Shown: in pieces, positions 1-6,424 of the stretch
Layout of the letters: the number at the start of each line of letters is the position of its first letter
How positions within the stretch are numbered: the first letter of the stretch is position 1
From: a virus
Length of the DNA: 25,837 nucleotides
IMG/VR virus record: IMGVR_UViG_3300042364_000576
Coordinates: 1 to 25,837 of that record
Strand: one strand, 5' to 3'
Program-made: the position numbers and the translations under genes
The notes under the pieces: model-generated
What the model was told of the DNA's origin: nothing
Seen by the model: the letters and a program-made list of their open reading frames with translations, nothing else
Databases searched by the model: none

Positions 1-1
1 T

Positions 2-337
2 CTCACACAAGAAGAAGTAGAAGAACTCCGCAAACAAAAACACGAACTGACTGAATACGGCAAACAGAAGTTGAGAGAACTTATGAGAAACCAAGAACCA
101 TACCCTGATGAGATGTTTGAGGAAGCAGAGCGTCGTGAGAAACTAAATGCTGGTTTCAAACAAGATGCTGATGGTAATTGGTATCGTCCTACACTACAAG
201 AACTCACCAGAAATGAGAGAATTGAACTTGCCGAAAAAGAGATTGCTTATATGGTAATGGGTGGGCAAGATGGACGAGAGTATGCTAACTCTATTGCTTT
301 TCTTCTTCAAGTATTGGATAGTTTGAGAGATGAGTAG
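2..337 (+). CDS. Hypothetical protein, 5' end outside window
   Basis: The reading frame is already open at base 2, so this is the C-terminal part of a longer protein; an internal TTG at 71 or ATG at 83 is less likely to be the start. The visible part is very rich in Glu, Lys and Arg and reads like a charged helical or coiled-coil segment, with NWYRPTLQEL in the middle. The stop overlaps the next start by 8 bases, so it heads or continues the operon that leads to the halogenase. No family was recognised. Confidence 0.7.
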   Translation, partial: LTQEEVEELRKQKHELTEYGKQKLRELMRNQEPYPDEMFEEAERREKLNAGFKQDADGNWYRPTLQELTRNERIELAEKEIAYMVMGGQDGREYANSIAFLLQVLDSLRDE

Positions 338-512
338 AACTGAAAACCCAGACGAAATCGTGCTGAAAGATGTGGAAATGTTTCACCTGGAAAGTATGAA
401 CGAACGCAGTCTGTGGTGTGGTATTTACGGACAAGACGGTAAAATCTATCACTTGAATATTCACGCAGATGGTGATAAACTGAGATACTACTGGAGCGAT
501 GAAACGCCGTGA
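330..512 (+). CDS. Small hypothetical protein (60 aa)
   Basis: An acidic 60-residue protein with a beta-like centre (WCGIYGQDGKIYHLNIHADG). It starts 8 bases inside the upstream gene and its TGA shares bases with the GTG start of the next gene, so it is probably translationally coupled on both sides. No family was recognised; the unbroken frame and overlap pattern are the main support. Confidence 0.7.
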   Translation: MSRTENPDEIVLKDVEMFHLESMNERSLWCGIYGQDGKIYHLNIHADGDKLRYYWSDETP

Positions 513-1051
513 AAGACTGGAAATCCTACTGTGAGACTGCATACAATAGTCTCAAGGCCAATTTGCATAACTGGGGAAAACCTGAGTTTGCTCGCCCGAT
601 TACTAGAATCTATTATATCGGTGTCTTTGACTCGGGCATCCCCAATCCTACTGGCCTGATCAGCGAAAATGCACTGAAAAACAAAAGTGTAAAGAAAAAG
701 GTTGTACATGACCATTGTTTGTCTCCACAATTCATTTCGCGCATGATTCTGGACAACCCAGACGTGTATCTGTCCAGCCTTGACAAGTTTCAGGAGATCT
801 TTTTGCTCTCTTGCCAGACCATTGTGGTCACAGCGGAGGAGAACCTGGAGCTCAGTTACCTGACATCAAATGATGGTGATACTTATCAGGTGAAAGTTCC
901 CACACATTTGAAGTATAATCATCTAGGCATTAAGCTTTACAAAAGACCAGAGAATGCTGTAAGATGGAATAAGTCTATGTCGATTGATTCTAACATTTTG
1001 GATGTTCCTGAGGAACTGAAAGAATATGAAAAACAATTCCTAGTATCATGA
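509..1051 (+). CDS. Hypothetical protein (180 aa)
   Basis: GTG is chosen as start because it overlaps the upstream stop as GTGA, the same coupling seen through this operon. The protein has a basic centre (ALKNKSVKKKVVHDHCLSPQ) followed by a helical stretch with two cysteines or histidines nearby. VHDHC resembles part of a metal or nuclease site, but there is too little to name one. The stop overlaps the next start by 4 bases (ATGA). The role is unknown. Confidence 0.75.
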   Translation: MKDWKSYCETAYNSLKANLHNWGKPEFARPITRIYYIGVFDSGIPNPTGLISENALKNKSVKKKVVHDHCLSPQFISRMILDNPDVYLSSLDKFQEIFLLSCQTIVVTAEENLELSYLTSNDGDTYQVKVPTHLKYNHLGIKLYKRPENAVRWNKSMSIDSNILDVPEELKEYEKQFLVS

Positions 1052-1224
1052 AAAAAGGTTTTATCACTGACGATGGTTATGCTGCGGTTCCTTATGGTAA
1101 AAAGAACCTAATTATTATACATGGTGGTTATCAGTTAGAAATGGTTTCTACAGTCCGAGAAGCACAGAAATTCATTAAAAATCACCGTATTCAACCACAA
1201 TCAGGAACGGTATTTGTTAAATGA
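1048..1224 (+). CDS. Small hypothetical protein (58 aa)
   Basis: A 58-residue frame starting MKKGFITDDGYAAVPYGKKN and ending GTVFVK. It fills the gap between two overlapping neighbours exactly: its ATG overlaps the upstream TGA and its TGA overlaps the next ATG, 4 bases each. It is basic with no clear motif. That fit is the main reason to believe it is real. Confidence 0.7.
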   Translation: MKKGFITDDGYAAVPYGKKNLIIIHGGYQLEMVSTVREAQKFIKNHRIQPQSGTVFVK

Positions 1225-1457
1225 TTTCACTATACTTTTGGTTAGGGTTATTTTTAATCATCGGATACTTTGTTGTCACGGATAGTTCCTTGGCAACTTT
1301 TTTGGTATTGACGCAGAAAATAATTGAACTGGAATATAAGAAACTCAAGTGGAGAATCATGCAGAGTCCTGATAATCCAATCGTTAAATATATGATATGG
1401 AGAAGATCCATGAAACTTGCAAAAGAACTCAGGAAGGAATTGAATGAAAAAAATTGA
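1221..1457 (+). CDS. Small membrane protein (78 aa)
   Basis: Residues about 2-20 (SLYFWLGLFLIIGYFVVT) form a clear hydrophobic transmembrane helix. A long basic helical tail (residues 30-78) rich in Lys, Arg and Glu follows and is predicted to be cytoplasmic. The start overlaps the upstream stop by 4 bases, and the end overlaps the halogenase start by 14 bases, so halogenase translation is probably coupled to it. The role is unknown; it could place the downstream enzymes at a membrane, which is inference only. Confidence 0.75.
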   Translation: MISLYFWLGLFLIIGYFVVTDSSLATFLVLTQKIIELEYKKLKWRIMQSPDNPIVKYMIWRRSMKLAKELRKELNEKN

Positions 1458-2892
1458 TAGTATCATTGTAGTTGGTGGTGGTACTGCTGGATGTATTGCT
1501 GCTTTGATTTTAAAAACAAGATTTCCACAGAAAGAAATTAAGATCGTAGAATCTGCGGATGTTGGTATTGTTGGAGTTGGCGAAAGTTCAACCGAACATT
1601 GGGCTCAATTCTGCTCATTTGTTGGACTCAATCAACTTGATGCTGTGATGCACTGCAATGCAACATTTAAGATTGGTGTGTACTTTGATAACTGGGCAGA
1701 AAATGACTTTATGCACAGTGTTGGATCACCATTTTCAAAAACGATGGCAGGATATTTTTACAATTATGCTCACGTAATTGCAACGGGTCAACTTCCCCAA
1801 AAAATGCAAGGTGATAAGACTTGGGAAAATAAAGTTGCGTTGAATAATTTTAACAATTTGAATGATTCTCCAACGAATCAATACCATTTCGATACATTTG
1901 CATTAAACACATTTTTACATGAAGAATGTAAAAAGAGAAATATTGAAATAATCATTGACGATTTAACAGGTGCAACTTTAGATGAAGAAACTGGAGATAT
2001 TCGCTCTCTTGTGTCAAATGAATGGGAGCATTATGCAGATTTCTTCGTCGATTGCACTGGATTCGCAAGACTTCTTTTACATAAAACTTATGGCATTAAG
2101 TGGAAATCATATGCACGTTATTTCCCATTAAACTCTGCTATTGCATTTCCAACAGATGAGATGCAAGAGTATAACAAATACACCAAATCTACTGCTAGAA
2201 AGAATGGATGGTCTTGGACAATTCCAACGCAAACTAGAACTGGAAATGGATATGTGTATTGTGATGGATTCATTGGAAAAGATGAAGCTCATCAAGAAAT
2301 GGAAGAAGCATATGGTCAAACTTTAGAAGTTGCAAGATCATTCAAGTTTGATCCTGGTCGTTTAGAGAAGGCATGGCATAAAAACTGTTATGGGGTCGGA
2401 TTAGCTCAAAGTTTTGTTGAACCATTGGAAGCTACATCTATTGGTAGTGTCATTCAACAAATGTTTTGTTTCATACACTTTTTACCATCATATGACGAGG
2501 AAAGCTGTAATAAACATGTAAATGACATCTTCGATAACATTGCAGATTATGTTCAAGCACATTATCTTGTAAAGAGGAATGATACTCCATTTTGGAAAGA
2601 AGTTAAAAATAATCTGGAATTGACGCCAAATCTTCAAAATTATCTTGATAAGTGGAAAAATAGGATGCCATTACCGTCCGACATTTATTGTCCGTGGGGA
2701 ATGTTCAATTCTGTAAATTATATTCCAGTTCTTTACGGTTTGGATTGGTTTGATCGTGATAAAATTAAATCCGAATATGATCAATATGAAATGTATGAAA
2801 CTTCACAAAAAGAATTAGATGAATCTAATAATTATCAAGACAGTTTATTCTGGATTGGACATAGAGATTTTATTAAAAGTATAAAAGGATGA
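1444..2892 (+). CDS. Flavin-dependent halogenase, tryptophan-halogenase family
   Basis: A 482-aa protein, close to the usual 500-540 aa of the family. It has the FAD-binding GGGTAG motif (residues 11-16), GVGESSTEHW (45-53), a lysine in ATFKIG (K76) that lines up with the catalytic lysine of PrnA/RebH, the diagnostic GWSWTIP (255-261), and FVEPLEAT with E326 at the place of the second catalytic residue. Such enzymes use FADH2, oxygen and halide to make a lysine-held halogenating species that modifies an aromatic substrate. Another cyanophage member, VirX1, has been shown to halogenate, preferring iodide. No flavin reductase is visible nearby, so FADH2 would have to come from elsewhere. The stop overlaps the next gene, an oxygenase. 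The substrate cannot be read from the sequence. Confidence 0.95.
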   Translation: MKKIDSIIVVGGGTAGCIAALILKTRFPQKEIKIVESADVGIVGVGESSTEHWAQFCSFVGLNQLDAVMHCNATFKIGVYFDNWAENDFMHSVGSPFSKTMAGYFYNYAHVIATGQLPQKMQGDKTWENKVALNNFNNLNDSPTNQYHFDTFALNTFLHEECKKRNIEIIIDDLTGATLDEETGDIRSLVSNEWEHYADFFVDCTGFARLLLHKTYGIKWKSYARYFPLNSAIAFPTDEMQEYNKYTKSTARKNGWSWTIPTQTRTGNGYVYCDGFIGKDEAHQEMEEAYGQTLEVARSFKFDPGRLEKAWHKNCYGVGLAQSFVEPLEATSIGSVIQQMFCFIHFLPSYDEESCNKHVNDIFDNIADYVQAHYLVKRNDTPFWKEVKNNLELTPNLQNYLDKWKNRMPLPSDIYCPWGMFNSVNYIPVLYGLDWFDRDKIKSEYDQYEMYETSQKELDESNNYQDSLFWIGHRDFIKSIKG

Positions 2893-3515
2893 AAATGAAT
2901 AATAAATTGATCGTCGTAGAAAATTTTTTTGACGATCCCGATTCCGTAAGAAAATGTGGAATAGATTTTTTTAATTCTCCAAATGGCAATATTTTCAATG
3001 ATAATGGAAAAACTTATCCTGGATTTAGAAGCTACAAACTAAGCAAACAATTTCCACATATTCACGAAGAAATTCAATCAAAAGTAGAGTTTCATACTGG
3101 AGAAAAATATTCCAAGTTTACCGCAACTTTTCATCTTACAAACTCCACTCATGGTTGTGGACTGATTCATTTTGATAGGAAATATTTAGCTGGAGTGATT
3201 TACTTAAATGAGTTTTACCCACAAAATACTGGAACGAAAGTTGTAAAATCTTTAGTGCCGGGAATTGACGAATTGCCAGAACTATTGTTTCAGTTTCCAA
3301 AAGTGTCTCAAAGCAAGGATTACAATGTGTTGCAAGATTTTGCTAAACTTAAAAGAGAACGTGCTAAAGAGTACTATAAAGATTCTATAGTAATTCATGG
3401 AGAATACAATAGACTTGTCGCTTATGATGGAAATTTTTTGCATACTCCAGACAATTACTTTGGATTTAACTTATACAATTCTAGATTGACTATAGCATTT
3501 TTTGCAGATCTGTAG
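2889..3515 (+). CDS. DUF6445-like Fe(II)/2OG oxygenase-fold protein, halogenase partner
   Basis: A 208-aa protein with the N-terminal signature IVVENFFDDPDSVR, then HFD (H94, D96), a distal histidine in FLHTPD (H185) and an arginine (R199). This HxD...H...R order is the metal and 2-oxoglutarate site of the double-stranded beta-helix oxygenases and matches what I recall of DUF6445 proteins. The first ATG overlaps the halogenase stop; a second ATG at 2895 has better spacing (6 bases) from AAAGGA at 2883-2888 and may be the true start. It is related to the protein at 13602. The likely role is hydroxylation or a similar oxidation; the substrate is unknown. A TATAAATA late promoter follows it. Confidence 0.8.
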   Translation: MKMNNKLIVVENFFDDPDSVRKCGIDFFNSPNGNIFNDNGKTYPGFRSYKLSKQFPHIHEEIQSKVEFHTGEKYSKFTATFHLTNSTHGCGLIHFDRKYLAGVIYLNEFYPQNTGTKVVKSLVPGIDELPELLFQFPKVSQSKDYNVLQDFAKLKRERAKEYYKDSIVIHGEYNRLVAYDGNFLHTPDNYFGFNLYNSRLTIAFFADL

Positions 3516-3522
3516 TATACTA
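3513..3522. repeat. 10-bp palindrome over stop codon
   Basis: TAGTATACTA is a perfect palindrome containing the TAG stop of the oxygenase gene and touching the late promoter motif that starts at 3521. It may be a small transcription or processing signal, or chance in AT-rich DNA. Confidence 0.35.
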
Positions 3523-3528
3523 TAAATA
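3521..3528 (+). promoter_or_regulatory. T4-type late promoter (TATAAATA)
   Basis: An exact match to the T4-like late -10 element, which needs the phage sigma factor gp55. It lies between the oxygenase stop and the start at 3545, leaving a leader of about 10 bases, and would drive the 3545-4292 unit. Confidence 0.7.
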
Positions 3529-3544
3529 TTGATTCTATTCTAAC

Positions 3545-3712
3545 ATGTACGAAGATTTAACACATTTTGAAAAAACACTTGCGCGATTTGGTGATCGTGT
3601 GGAATTGATTGTGGGACTTGAATTGGGTGATAAACTCACCGGAGATCAAGCTTACGAGCAAATTAAAGAACTATATAAAGAACTTAAGAAGGTTTATAAA
3701 GCAAAAGAATGA
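3545..3712 (+). CDS. Small conserved-type phage protein (55 aa)
   Basis: Starts MYEDLTHFEKTLARFGDRVE and ends in a Lys/Glu-rich helix. It looks like a short all-helical protein, and I recall similar N-termini (MYEDL..FEK..ARFGDRV) in other cyanomyoviruses, without a known function. It is the first gene after a TATAAATA late promoter, and its stop overlaps the next ATG by 4 bases. Confidence 0.75.
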   Translation: MYEDLTHFEKTLARFGDRVELIVGLELGDKLTGDQAYEQIKELYKELKKVYKAKE

Positions 3713-3999
3713 CTATGAATAATGAAGTAGGATCTGGAACAATGCCAGAAGCTATCTGGACACTACCAGTAGAAAAAGTTAAGAATGACAAGGGAAAAGA
3801 TGAATACATTATCTCGATTCCAGATGAAGTAAGAAAGCATCTCAAATTAAAGGAAGGTGATAAACTTTTTTGGGGAGAACGAGAAAAAAACATGTATGAA
3901 GTTCGTAAAGCCAAAAAAGACGAATTGCGACATTTTAAGATTGATCTTGGACAAGATAATGCCATTCGACAGGCAAAAGCAGATAGATTTATGTTATAA
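3709..3999 (+). CDS. AbrB/SpoVT-like (MazE-fold) putative DNA-binding protein
   Basis: A 96-aa protein. Residues about 16-62 show the swapped-hairpin pattern: TLPVEKVKNDKGKDEYIISI, then PDEVRKHLKLKEGDKLFW, closely like the (V/I)TIPkeiRkkLglkeGD core of AbrB and MazE antitoxins. The C-terminal tail is basic. Proteins of this fold usually bind DNA as dimers and act as regulators or antitoxins. The next gene overlaps by one base but does not look like a known toxin, so a toxin-antitoxin pair is not supported; a phage regulator is more likely. Confidence 0.65.
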   Translation: MTMNNEVGSGTMPEAIWTLPVEKVKNDKGKDEYIISIPDEVRKHLKLKEGDKLFWGEREKNMYEVRKAKKDELRHFKIDLGQDNAIRQAKADRFML

Positions 4000-4292
4000 T
4001 GTCTCATGATCCCAAAGAAATTATTAAATTTATAGATAGTGCAGAATATCAATGTTATGATAGCCGCACATTTGGAGGGATTATGACTCTTGCTAAAACT
4101 GGATCAGATAATCTTAGCACAGAAGAATGGGATGAACTAGTAGCATTAAAGGATGCTATAAGTTACGCTCCACAAACAGTATCAGCAGAAAAGATGGAAA
4201 AGTTTGCTGAACTTATGGTACGTTCTTTAGAAGGTAAATGTGATCCCCCTCCACCCAAGAACTGGCGCGGATCAGCATTGAGTGACAGTTGA
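3999..4292 (+). CDS. Hypothetical protein (97 aa)
   Basis: A mainly helical acidic protein ending in a proline-rich tail (CDPPPPKNWRGS). Its ATG shares a base with the TAA of the AbrB-like gene. Its stop codon lies in the arm of the hairpin at 4282-4303 that closes this operon. No family was recognised. Confidence 0.7.
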   Translation: MSHDPKEIIKFIDSAEYQCYDSRTFGGIMTLAKTGSDNLSTEEWDELVALKDAISYAPQTVSAEKMEKFAELMVRSLEGKCDPPPPKNWRGSALSDS

Positions 4293-4316
4293 GAAACTGT
4301 CACAAGCCCCCTTGTG
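4282..4316 (+). terminator. Twin hairpin at gene end (module 1)
   Basis: GTGACAGTT-GAGA-AACTGTCAC is a perfect 9-bp stem with a GNRA-type tetraloop and contains the stop codon of the upstream gene. It is followed with a 3-base overlap by CACAAG-CCCC-CTTGTG. The two stems share CAC and cannot both form fully. There is no U tract, so it is not a standard intrinsic terminator; it could end transcription weakly, protect the 3' end or mark a processing site. The second 16-mer recurs exactly at 8123-8138. Confidence 0.6.
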
Positions 4317-4340
4317 CTGCCTCTAGATTCTTGGTATCTT
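4312..4340 (+). promoter_or_regulatory. Sigma70-like promoter, TGGCCA module 1
   Basis: TTGTGC, a 17-base spacer, then TATCTT (4335-4340), preceded by TGG as an extended -10. The invariant TGGCCA overlaps the last T of the -10, and the leader continues GTTGAGA. It drives the gene at 4364. The -35 lies in the 3' arm of the hairpin. Confidence 0.7.
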
Positions 4341-4363
4341 GGCCATGTTGAGACAAGCACCAC

Positions 4364-4750
4364 ATGGCAACCCGCTCTCGCATCGGTATCGAACTTAAAG
4401 ATGGTTCTATTCTGTCTGCCTACCACCATTGGGATGGTTATCCTGAGTGGTTGGGTCGTATTCTGAAGACTCATTATAACAGCAAAGAACTTGCCTCTGA
4501 GTTGATTGATGGTGGCGACATGAGTGCTGCTTGGAATGACAATCACGAACCCGAGTATTATTCCGCTCGTGGTGAAGATGTTCCTCCTCGCCTTGATAAG
4601 GATCTGTGCGAGTATCTTCTGCCCGATAATAGCGAAGAGTTTGCTTATGTTTTTCGTGATGGTGCGTGGGTATGCTACGACATGCACCAGTTTGATGATA
4701 GCAAACTGCCCGAAGTTGTTGAAATCCCCTCTGGAGCTCTTGCAGCATGA
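4364..4750 (+). CDS. Conserved-type phage protein of unknown function (128 aa)
   Basis: Starts MATRSRIGIELKDGS, then AYHHWDGYPEWLG and ELIDGGDMS, and later YVFRDGAWVCYD. This opening is one I recall from many cyanophage and other phage proteins of unknown function. It is the first gene behind module 1, with the ATG 24 bases after the -10. The composition is more GC-rich than the halogenase block. It is acidic and probably cytoplasmic. Confidence 0.8.
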   Translation: MATRSRIGIELKDGSILSAYHHWDGYPEWLGRILKTHYNSKELASELIDGGDMSAAWNDNHEPEYYSARGEDVPPRLDKDLCEYLLPDNSEEFAYVFRDGAWVCYDMHQFDDSKLPEVVEIPSGALAA

Positions 4751-4911
4751 CTAAAATCGAACGCAAGTATTTGATTGGCACTTTACTCGGTGTGGTGGCA
4801 ATCATTGGTTGGAATGTGTTTCTAATTCAACGCGATGATCGCATGTATAAAGCATACTACAAACAGCAAGCATTGACAAACGTCGAACAATCTACTAAAA
4901 TTAAGGAGTAG
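4747..4911 (+). CDS. Small single-pass membrane protein (54 aa)
   Basis: MTKIERKY is followed by a hydrophobic helix (residues about 9-27, LIGTLLGVVAIIGWNVFLI) and a polar tail QRDDRMYKAYYKQQ. The basic N-terminus before the helix suggests N-in topology. It overlaps the upstream stop by 4 bases (ATGA). The function is unknown. Confidence 0.7.
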   Translation: MTKIERKYLIGTLLGVVAIIGWNVFLIQRDDRMYKAYYKQQALTNVEQSTKIKE

Positions 4912-4924
4912 TTAATCAGAAAAG

Positions 4925-5158
4925 ATGAAATCACTTTACATTGTCGATTATTGGGTTGGTTTTCCTACTTCAGAATATGGTGGCACAATTACTGTCATTG
5001 CCAAAGATGATAATGAATGTCACGATCTACTGCTGAATTGGCGAGATGAGTATTCAGAATCGTATGATGATCGTATTCTTGCCAATGTAGTTAAGGCACC
5101 ACGTTTTGCTCTCGTTGAAGAAGAAGAATCTCGCATTGTTGATTCATTTGTAACCTGA
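4925..5158 (+). CDS. Hypothetical protein (77 aa)
   Basis: Reads like a compact alpha/beta protein: KSLYIVDYWVGFPTSEYGG, ITVIAKDDNECHDLL, then an acidic C-terminus. GGAG lies 18-21 bases upstream, too far for a good ribosome site; AAAAG is closer. It is followed by the next gene after 2 bases. No family was recognised. Confidence 0.75.
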   Translation: MKSLYIVDYWVGFPTSEYGGTITVIAKDDNECHDLLLNWRDEYSESYDDRILANVVKAPRFALVEEEESRIVDSFVT

Positions 5159-5160
5159 TT

Positions 5161-5442
5161 ATGTCTGTCAAGTTTCCTCACAAAGCACCGAACAATTATC
5201 ACTATGAGCAAACACTATTCAAGCGAAATGTCACTGCAATTTGGATTTGTGATGATCGCACTTACGATTATAACAACGGTGAGCCTGTTCGGTGCATATG
5301 GGGATTCTACAATTCCAAAACAAGACAATACCATTCCCCAGTTAATTCATCGACAGTGGGTAGTGTAGTAGACGCACAGAAAACTACACCCTACTCTGCA
5401 ATGCAAGTTAAAGTTACTCCCCTTGAAGCTGCGTTCTCATGA
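5161..5442 (+). CDS. Hypothetical protein (93 aa)
   Basis: Contains HYEQTLFKRNVTAIWICDDRT and CIWGFYNSKTRQYHSP, a beta-rich pattern with several aromatic residues. It sits in the run of small genes behind module 1, and its TGA overlaps the next ATG. No family was recognised. Confidence 0.75.
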   Translation: MSVKFPHKAPNNYHYEQTLFKRNVTAIWICDDRTYDYNNGEPVRCIWGFYNSKTRQYHSPVNSSTVGSVVDAQKTTPYSAMQVKVTPLEAAFS

Positions 5443-5618
5443 CTAATCTACAACGTCAAATCTTGATCGAGATTGAAGATCATTGGAATCATCAAATGTG
5501 TTATCTAGTAGATAAAGATCGTTATGATGATGCTGATGCACTATACCTAGAGTTTGTTGTTGATGGTGAAGAGCCTGAAGATTGGATGTTCTTGGAGGAT
5601 CTTGATGCTGTTGTCTGA
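5439..5618 (+). CDS. Small acidic hypothetical protein (59 aa)
   Basis: MTNLQRQILIEIEDHWNHQM leads into a strongly acidic C-terminus (DGEEPEDWMFLEDLD). It starts within the upstream stop (ATGA), and its 3' end carries the ribosome site and start of the next gene. Small acidic phage proteins can act as host-protein inhibitors or DNA mimics, but nothing specific points to that here. Confidence 0.7.
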   Translation: MTNLQRQILIEIEDHWNHQMCYLVDKDRYDDADALYLEFVVDGEEPEDWMFLEDLDAVV

Positions 5619-5772
5619 GGGTGATTCTGTTAAGTATAAAAATGTTGTGGGAATTGTCACATTTATGTGTGACTCTTCCCTTTCTATTTTGGTAGCAAAT
5701 GGACAACATCCTTCACATGATGTTCGTGTTGTTGTTCACAAATTAGATTACAATAAAATTGTAAAATTGTAG
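5605..5772 (+). CDS. Small beta-barrel-like hypothetical protein (55 aa)
   Basis: ATG at 5605 is chosen because GGAGG at 5594-5598 is 6 bases upstream, although this overlaps the previous gene by 14 bases. SEGDSVKYKNVVGIVTFMCD and VRVVVHKLDYNKIV look like the strands of an SH3/KOW-type barrel. I recall similar small proteins in other cyanophages, without a function. Confidence 0.7.
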   Translation: MLLSEGDSVKYKNVVGIVTFMCDSSLSILVANGQHPSHDVRVVVHKLDYNKIVKL

Positions 5773-5780
5773 TTAATAAT

Positions 5781-5787
5781 CTAAATA
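5781..5787 (+). promoter_or_regulatory. Late promoter motif (CTAAATA)
   Basis: CTAAATA is a variant of the late -10 used by cyanomyoviruses. It lies 16 bases before the start at 5804, in the 31-base gap after the previous stop. Confidence 0.5.
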
Positions 5788-5803
5788 CCTAAAAAGACGA
5801 AAG

Positions 5804-6022
5804 ATGAAGTCATTTAAGGATTTTCAAGAGCAACTTGAGCGTGGTAGATTAACACCATCAACACCTGCACAAACTCAACAGCAACGAGCCACAAGCGCCC
5901 GGAGAGCGAATGTAATTGCTCGTAGGATGCGTCACCGAGCTGAAGATGAATTATCATCACATCAGGCAAACATGAGAACATTACTCAAAAAGAGCGGCGA
6001 AGACATCAAAGGTAGCCACTAA
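5804..6022 (+). CDS. Small basic Gln-rich hypothetical protein (72 aa)
   Basis: Opens with MKSFKDFQEQLERGRL, a MKxFKxFxE start often seen on small late proteins of T4-like marine phages. A Thr/Pro/Gln-rich linker and an Arg-rich helix (ARRANVIARRMRHRAEDE) follow. It has its own CTAAATA promoter and no overlapping partner. The Arg-rich helix could bind nucleic acid; this is inference. Confidence 0.7.
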   Translation: MKSFKDFQEQLERGRLTPSTPAQTQQQRATSARRANVIARRMRHRAEDELSSHQANMRTLLKKSGEDIKGSH

Positions 6023-6039
6023 TCGAACTGTCCACTACC

Positions 6040-6069
6040 TTGCCAACTACCCACTGTTCAATGTATAGT
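6040..6069 (+). promoter_or_regulatory. Sigma70-like promoter, TGGCCA module 2
   Basis: TTGCCA, an 18-base spacer, then TATAGT (6064-6069) running into TGGCCA. The leader is diverged (TTCTTGAGGGACACT) but keeps GAGG as a ribosome site before the ATG at 6092. Confidence 0.65.
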
Positions 6070-6091
6070 GGCCATGTTCTTGAGGGACACT

Positions 6092-6214
6092 ATGTACGAC
6101 GAACTTTGGACTGAGATTGTTGATGCTCCTGGTGAGCTCTTTGACATTCCTGAACTTCGTGAAGACGAAGGATTTGACTTCAATGAATACCTTACTGCTG
6201 ACTACGATTACTGA
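6092..6214 (+). CDS. Very small acidic protein (40 aa)
   Basis: Starts MYDELWTEIVDAPGELFD and ends ADYDY; about one third of residues are Asp or Glu. It lies directly behind module 2 with GAGGG 9 bases upstream of the ATG and is followed after one base by another gene. Its strong charge and promoter-proximal place fit an early host-directed peptide, but that is inference. Confidence 0.65.
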   Translation: MYDELWTEIVDAPGELFDIPELREDEGFDFNEYLTADYDY

Positions 6215-6215
6215 A

Positions 6216-6374
6216 ATGAAATCCTCTGAAGTGCTGAAACAAATGAAAGAGTTGCGCGAAGAGTGGCATCGCAACTATTTTCAACTGACAAAAGAACAAC
6301 ACAAACAGTATAACGAATTGCGTAATCTACGTTATGAACGTGTGAAAGAATTGCAAGACTGTGCCAGTGCTTAA
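6216..6374 (+). CDS. Small coiled-coil-like protein (52 aa)
   Basis: ATG at 6216 directly follows the 40-aa gene. The frame stays open upstream but only by running antisense to spacing logic, so the short start is preferred. MKSSEVLKQMKELREEWHRN and later YNELRNLRYERVKELQ form one long amphipathic charged helix. The TAA lies in the loop of the hairpin at 6361-6382. Confidence 0.65.
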   Translation: MKSSEVLKQMKELREEWHRNYFQLTKEQHKQYNELRNLRYERVKELQDCASA

Positions 6375-6408
6375 ACTGTCACAAGGGGTCTTTACGGATC
6401 CCCTTTTT
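6361..6408 (+). terminator. Stop-codon hairpin plus intrinsic-type terminator (module 3)
   Basis: GTGcCAGT...ACTGtCAC (6361-6382) folds around the upstream TAA, with one internal mismatch. AAGGGG (6383-6388) then pairs with CCCCTT (6400-6405) and is followed by a short T run, the best intrinsic-terminator shape among these modules. The loop of the second hairpin holds the -35 of the next promoter. Confidence 0.6.
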
Positions 6409-6418
6409 CATGTATGAT
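6391..6418 (+). promoter_or_regulatory. Sigma70-like promoter, TGGCCA module 3
   Basis: TTTACG, a 16-base spacer, then TATGAT (6413-6418) running into TGGCCA. Transcription should begin near 6424-6426, so the message for the ligase-like gene would be almost leaderless. Confidence 0.55.
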
Positions 6419-6424
6419 GGCCAC

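Noticed and set aside
3709-4292. Toxin-antitoxin pair (AbrB/MazE-like plus next gene)
   Set aside because: The 97-aa neighbour shows no MazF, PIN or other toxin pattern.
4163-4805. Two long minus-strand frames (4163-4687 and 4407-4805)
   Set aside because: They lie opposite genes with phage-like protein features (4364-4750), and their translations are rich in His, Arg, Thr and Gln with no domain pattern.
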